Below, piece after piece: positions 59,101 to 64,000 of a stretch of DNA of 64,000 nucleotides (positions are counted from its first letter, which is position 1; each line of letters opens with the position of its first letter). A program made the position numbers and the translations under genes. The stretch lies in contig JADANN010000166.1 of NCBI GenBank assembly GCA_018806985.1, positions 1 through 64,000 on the forward strand, given 5' to 3'. The DNA is from Angiostrongylus vasorum (lineage: Eukaryota; Nematoda; Chromadorea; Rhabditida; Metastrongylidae). A model generated the notes under the pieces. The model was not told the origin of the DNA and made no database searches. It saw nothing but the letters and a program-made list of their open reading frames with translations.

Positions 59101-62100
59101 CGAATCAAACGGCAACCGAATTCACAACCAAATCTTAAGATTTACAACAGTCGTGAGTGTCGTTGTCCTTAACATGGTCGAAGTACTCCACTTTTCTACG
59201 CAAATTTTTACCTGTCTACGGCAATTTAATAAATGGAAAACTTACATTCAACGTACACATGCGTATAAACACGTCAAAAAATACCTCACCTTGATTTAAC
59301 TAATAAACCAAGAGTTTACCTTACTGCTTGTCGTACTAGTTCTCCAAGTATCCCTTATATGTTAGAAACCAATAACTATAAAGCACAGTTACGACATTTG
59401 AAGCTACCACTATTTACCTGCCATTCTTCTGAATCAGTGCCTCTACCGGCCGCCCGAGGCAGTAGAGTCCCCCGAAAACTGCGCATAACCTGCAGAAGCA
59501 TTGGGGAATTTCTCCACTTCCATACAAAGAAGTGAGAAAAGGTGATGGACCAAAACGTCCTACTGAGTCCATAAAACGACAAACGGCCGTTAGACCCTAT
59601 AAACATACTACTTATTGTTGCTTAAATCAACAGTGGTGTGGGATACTTTCTCCAGAAATTTCAATATGTAACGAATCTCTTTACATCCTGAGTGGTGGCG
59701 TTTGGATGCAGTATTCCAATAGCATCTGCGATGTAGTTACGAAGTTCTCCCGTTATCTCCTGAGACTCCAGAAACTTCTCAAATGGGTAGTCTTGGTATT
59801 CTTTCCACCCTTCCATTTCTTCCGCTTTGGTGTTCCACTCGAGACAAAATGTCATAAATTTCATTAATCGTCGTTTATCGACCATGCTGAAACATTACTG
59901 TATTTGGAAAAATATTAAGTGGCGTAAAAATTGGAGTCAAACATGAAAAACAAAGTTATTAAATACGACCACAACGATGCTGAGATATTAGTAAAACTTG
60001 GACCCCAGGTCGGACTGAACCACAATTACCCTTTCCGGAGGCTCGCCAGATCAATCCCGCTGACGGGTAATTGCTGATGGCAGCGTTAAGTAGAAAACGA
60101 GCTGAGAAAAAACACAAGGCATGGGCCTCCGTGGTGCACTGTATAATACTCGAGCCCCCGGAAAGGGAAATCGTGGTTCGACCTGGCTCCGGGGTCCAAG
60201 TTTTGTGAATATCTCAGCATCGTCATGGTTGTATCTCACATCATACACTGCCGTGAGAATTAATGCAGAAAGCAAATAAAAAGGTTAAAGTTATTAAATT
60301 TAAAAAACATTGAATATTTGCACCATTTTTTTTCATTGCATGGTCCGACACATTTCTCATGCTGTGCTGATCCCAACTCCTCCTCAATTCGATTCAATTC
60401 CTTCCATCCACCAGGGTCTTCGATCTTTCCTGGGTATGGTTTCGGCTGCTGCTCGAGGATTTTTTATTCATCAATGTCGTTTAATTCTAGCCCAGTCGAC
60501 TCTTCCTGGAATCCTGAGATAGCTGTGATGGGGCGTTCCCAAGTAGACTGGATGGATTCAGCTTGTCCCAGACTAGTCTGCTACTAATTTCCCGACCCCG
60601 AAGGGATGAGAGGCTCGTTTGTTCCGGATCGGCATTGGACCAGCACCCAGCTTTTACTTACTCCAGAACTATTAATAAAGAAACGAGAGAAAACAATAGA
60701 CTATTATAAAAGATTTAACCTCAGCTTCATGGCTGCGTAAGAGCTCCAAGATAAAGATAAATCAGAAAGCACTGACCTAAGAGTATCATCTTGGAATATG
60801 TCGCCTTTATTGCACGGAACACGACTATAGGACAATTTCGGTTCGTTTTCGTCACGAAGACATAGAAATCGATCCACGCATTTGAATTCTGCATACTTGG
60901 CTACCTCAGAATCACAAAGGGTTTGCACCATAGAACCACGGGCTAAGAGAACCTAAAAAACAAAAAGCCTTGACTTCTTACTGATCTTGAAGTGGCAACA
61001 AAAAGGTAATTAACTTCTTCTGCGAGATTCCTACCTATCAAACTTTTTCCTTCACCTATAACAGTATTACGTGACACAGAATTTAAGTATTAAAATGATA
61101 TTTAAACATAACATTTAACCACATATTCATGTGCATTTCGCAGTATATTTGAATTCAATTCACTGGGCTTAATTAACCGAGTGCAAGAAACATACGCATC
61201 TATTTGGAACTGCTGCCAGCAACATTAGCATTTATATAGTATCAAGCAGCGACAACCTTCCCGCAGTAGGTTATCAAGGTAGTGAGGTGTTCCTTAGTTA
61301 ACTATGATGCACAACAACCGACTCATCCTCATGTAGGCTATCCAATCTTTAAACGACATACGCATCTCCAGGGATTAGGTATGATCACTCCACGCACAAA
61401 AATTTTTTCCAGTTTATAAATCATAGTGGCGGCGATAGGACATAGGAAAGCTGGAGGAGATACGCTGCTCAATCGCTCGCAATGGTTAAGGGTTAGATGC
61501 GCTGTGCAATACATAATGGATCGGTCAGTGGTTCGCGCCCGTGGCCCGGGCTCAAAAAAGGCTCCCATTCGTCCAGGGTCGGCAAATTGGTACCATACTT
61601 GTGTAGGAGGATAGCAGCATGACTTGAGACATCGGCAGGCAGCCGAATGTCATTGACAGGCCGGATATGCATTCAATCGTATCTATGAGGCCTGAGGAAG
61701 TCGAATTCATGGTGAATCTCAAAGGGATTAATCAAAAGCGAAAACATTATCCTTCATCCCTCATACAACACTAACATCCATAAAACAAAAAATAAACAGT
61801 CTTTATACCTTAATTCACAGAACAGTTACCAATACTTCGCAGATATGCTATCCTGATATCAACTCAGCCGAACGAAGACGAACACCTCATTACTTTGAGG
61901 GTATTCGAACCTGTTCCTAAGTTGAGACCACGTATAAACTAGGTTACGAATTCAAAAAGCAAAATCAATGGATCTCTCTGACAGATGGATAAAAGTAAAA
62001 AGTGAAGCGAGGTCCAAGGAAAAGAAAACTGGCCACTACAGTGGACCAGCGCAGACCACTTAAAAGAACTACAGACACCTTTTTAAGTGACATTAACCAT

Positions 62101-63964
62101 CTCAAGATCTAATTCAGGAACGACTTACTCGTCACTAAATGCTACTCGCAGGTGGAACCACATCCGAACTAAATAACTTTGGTCAAAATTGTTTCAATAA
62201 AAGGTTAAAAAGGATGGAATATTCAGTCTTAACCAACCCCTTGACGGATGCGCAATGCACCCGACCTCAACAAGCATCGCATAGACTGGATGCATCCCTA
62301 GCCTACATAGTGACTTGTGGAGGACCACTGATCTATCAACACAGTGTTTTTCTTCTCCCAGACTATAGTGGTACCAATTTTTCTGAGCCTACAAGGATGG
62401 AACATTTTGTGAGCGCAGTCGAACCAGTAACCGATCCAGTGCATATTGCAGCGCATCTCTAACAAGTGCGCTGCTACTGCCCTTTCTGACTGGAACAATT
62501 TACAAATGGTCGAGTAGCTAAACAAATGAAAATGTATTGGCACCGTTATTATGATTCGCCAAGATGAAATGTCGGAATATCCAATCAAATCAAAAAAAAT
62601 AACTAGACAAAAAAACAAGAGAAAACTACAAATCAGCAACAGAAAAACTGACCTTCGGCACTAGATCAATACTGAAACGTCTCCATTCGGTTTCCATAAC
62701 CTCGCGAATCGTCTTCTGCTCAGCGTTGTCACCTTTATCTGTTGTCATTAACGATTCGCTAGCCGGAAGCCACTGTTGTTGTACATTCCGCACAGTTTTA
62801 CGAGTGCCTAGCGCCATCAAGGATTCACCGTCTTCAAGTTTGTTATGATATTTCGAAACGTCGACCTCATCTACCGGATTCTTCTGAAACATTCCCAGTT
62901 ACTATCTGTACGGCCTATGGTTTCTAAACGTCGAGTGACTTAAGTGGGCATGTTTAAAGCACCATTTTGATTGTTCTCTTTGTGTGTAGTGTAGAAGCTG
63001 TTCAAAGAGCTTCGTTCGAATTCTAGACACAAGGCACAACGCAATTTGTGTACAAAACTCCTTATTTCTAACGTTTTCATCGACACCCCCCATGTAGCTC
63101 TCAGGAGTGTGCCTTGGGAATTACCCTTTAAAGGTGAACCCAAATCACCCTAGCATCTAGTCACTTGAAAGGTTCTGACAAGATCTATTCAAAAGATACA
63201 GTCCGGATACATGTAGCCACATGATGAACGTATGCGACGGGTACGATTACATGCATATTCATTCCATTTTACACGACCCAGCTTCACATCTACTGTGCGG
63301 TTCGCCGCACTTTCTGCTCACATCTATCATCCATAAACGACTTCGTACTTTTCGCTTGTAATCTTGGCTAATGTTTGAGGATTACCATCTTCGTTATGAA
63401 TTTTGCTCGGTGTTAGTCAAGCCGACTCCTGGTGTCCTAAGACAGCTGTGACAGCTAGAACGTTCCCATGTGAATTGTAGGAAGTGAGCGGATCTCAGAG
63501 ATGTGGGGTTACGAATTTCGCAACCTGATAGAAACAGGGGGGCTTGGTGAAGCCGGAGCTTGGTCGAACCAGCAATGAGGCTCATGATGAACGAGCATTA
63601 GTATTAGTGTGCTAGCAACTCGCATGACTACATGCGATCTAAGTCTATGACATATCTATGACAGATCTAAGTCAGCCTAGTGTACCAGGGTTAGCTGAGT
63701 ATTCAAAAAAATTCACCTTTGTCGCATGAGCAAGTACAATGGCCGTTTTGACTCGCCATAACTAGTCTATCTGAGGAAACACCATATGGTCAAGGCAACT
63801 AAGTGGTCCGAGATTCATCATATGAAGGCAATCTCACTGTTCACATAAGTAGATAAGTGAACAAATTATTATTCGGTGTTATATAATAACCCACCTGCTG
63901 TTCAACCCAGTCAGTAATCGTTGCCAGATTGAACGAAGCCCAGTCACCACCGTAGAATTTGTTC
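53177..63964 (-). CDS. rep-1: Rab escort protein (REP/CHM), 5'-partial, ten exons visible
   Basis: REP presents newly made Rab GTPases to Rab geranylgeranyltransferase and escorts them to membranes. Minus-strand exons fit by phase: 63964-63895, 62883-62653, 60952-60777, 59886-59685, 59596-59418, 58129-57967, 57915-57830, 54757-54693, 54472-54342, 53293-53177 (TAA), 473 codons. Family motifs in order: YGGDWASF, FSIDLVPK, YAEFK, LMKFMTF, PFEKFL, GEIPQCFCR, AVFGGLYCL, DRDFLPR. The REP-type insert between exons 1 and 2 separates it from plain RabGDI. The first 40 or so residues lie beyond the window. The last intron does not close on canonical sites unless a GGG at 53293-53295 is really GG. Introns carry an RTE and several SINEs. 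A weaker donor at 54308 was considered for exon 9. Confidence 0.92.
53494..53850 (+). mobile_element. SINE-2 with intact tRNA-like head, in the last rep-1 intron
   Basis: Head 53494-53566 (73 nt) begins GGGGCAG and ends CTGCCCC, a perfect acceptor stem, with A-box tagttcagtggtaga and B-box ggttcaatcc. Core atcggtaaattggtaccaca follows, then the body (cccagctatctcaggattcc) and tail near acgtgaagacggg. Confidence 0.92.
54900..57660 (+). mobile_element. RTE element copy B, inside a rep-1 intron
   Basis: Starts with the same leader as copy A (atggcggatagggggttag) and contains endonuclease, RT and C-terminal parts, with many frameshifts and an internal deletion between the NYRPI region and the RT palm (about 56620). 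The SDH site reads SDY (55890) and FADD reads FVDG (56845-56856). It sits antisense in the 3.07 kb intron between rep-1 exons 7 and 8. Confidence 0.9.
58870..59095 (+). mobile_element. SINE-2, partial, in a rep-1 intron
   Basis: B-box ggttcaaccctgccccaga (58911) and core gggatagcaaattgctaac are visible. The A-box side and tail are eroded. Confidence 0.65.
59952..60299. mobile_element. SINE-4 inverted dimer with 13-bp target-site duplication
   Basis: Identical aaagttattaaat at 59952-59964 and 60287-60299 flanks the element. Inside, 59965-60050 is the reverse complement of much of 60155-60235 (cccggaaaggg, gtccaagtttt, atatctcagcatcg). The right half runs in sense to gcagaaagcaaataaaaagg. It lies in the rep-1 intron between exons 3 and 4. 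Confidence 0.8.
60360..60655 (-). mobile_element. SINE-2, minus copy, in a rep-1 intron
   Basis: In sense: core cccttcggggtcgggaaatt (60605-60586), body with cagctatctcaggattcca-like order, and cgagcagcagccgaaacc (60454-60437). In sense orientation with rep-1. Confidence 0.7.
61478..61765 (+). mobile_element. SINE-1 in a rep-1 intron
   Basis: The head is degraded (gatgcgctgtgcaatacata). Core gtcggcaaattggtaccata (61577), tail gaagtcgaattcatggtg, end cattatccttcatccc. Antisense to rep-1. Confidence 0.78.
62205..62482 (-). mobile_element. SINE-1, diverged, in a rep-1 intron
   Basis: Minus copy. The tail is at 62205-62290 (aaaaaggatggaat on +), the core at about 62355-62385 (gactatagtggtaccaattt), and the head at 62440-62482 (gcgcatctctaacaagtgcg). 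Confidence 0.72.
63390..63595 (-). mobile_element. SINE-2, partial, in a rep-1 intron
   Basis: Minus copy with gctggttcgaccaagctcc (63573-63555 in sense), core cctgtttctatcaggttgcg heavily changed, and body cagctgtcttaggacacca. Lies between rep-1 exons 1 and 2 as numbered here. Confidence 0.6.
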
Positions 63965-64000
63965 CTTGAAAATACAAAAAAAGAAAACATTTTTGTATAA

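Noticed and set aside
1..64000. CRISPR arrays, prokaryotic operons or phage modules
   Set aside because: No regularly spaced repeats or dense ORF strings. Spliced genes and retroelements show the DNA is eukaryotic.

Overview
The window is nuclear DNA of a nematode, most likely a strongylid/hookworm-type species. I infer this from short phase-consistent introns with TTTTCAG-type acceptors, a nematode-style supplementary nuclear hormone receptor, an SL1-like sequence, and RTE retrotransposons of the kind abundant in hookworm genomes. The species cannot be fixed from sequence alone. Nothing here is prokaryotic, and most long open frames are TE relics or chance. The real genes are split into small exons that I assembled by splice phase and family motifs.

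Host genes. (1) A complete ten-exon nuclear hormone receptor lies on + at 9566-19578, about 393 aa if one homopolymer frameshift is discounted. (2) A small secreted, cysteine-rich EB/lustrin-type gene begins on + at 22781 and is followed to 25827. (3) A Rab escort protein gene (rep-1/CHM) lies on - from the right edge to 53177, with ten exons visible and only the N-terminus outside. (4) U1 snRNA genes and pseudogenes lie at 35.4-43.1 kb and 44.2 kb.

Layout. 1-9.3 kb is TE-rich: a Penelope-like 3' fragment, a dispersed repeat, and two RTE copies. 9.5-19.6 kb is the receptor gene, with SINEs in most of its introns. 19.6-29.6 kb holds SINEs, the secreted gene and unassigned DNA. 29667-30890 is an endogenous phenuivirus-like nucleoprotein relic that begins with 14 nt identical to the nematode SL1 leader. 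30226-49597 is a huge inverted repeat: two arms of about 9.3 kb around a spacer of about 0.76 kb. Each arm holds part of the viral relic, an RTE fragment, a Penelope-like element with a GIY-YIG nuclease, a SINE and three U1 copies, each U1 followed by an RTE 3' end. 49.6-53.1 kb is more repeats. 53.2-64 kb is rep-1, with an RTE and many SINEs in its introns.

The most interesting signals are the SL1-like 14-mer at the 5' end of the viral relic (possible fossil of cap-snatching), the recurrent U1-RTE chimeras (possible U1-headed SINE), and a core segment shared by SINE families with different tRNA-like heads. Where paired arms or gene frames disagree, the difference is mostly homopolymer length, so consensus errors, and even a fold-back assembly artefact for the palindrome, must be kept in mind.
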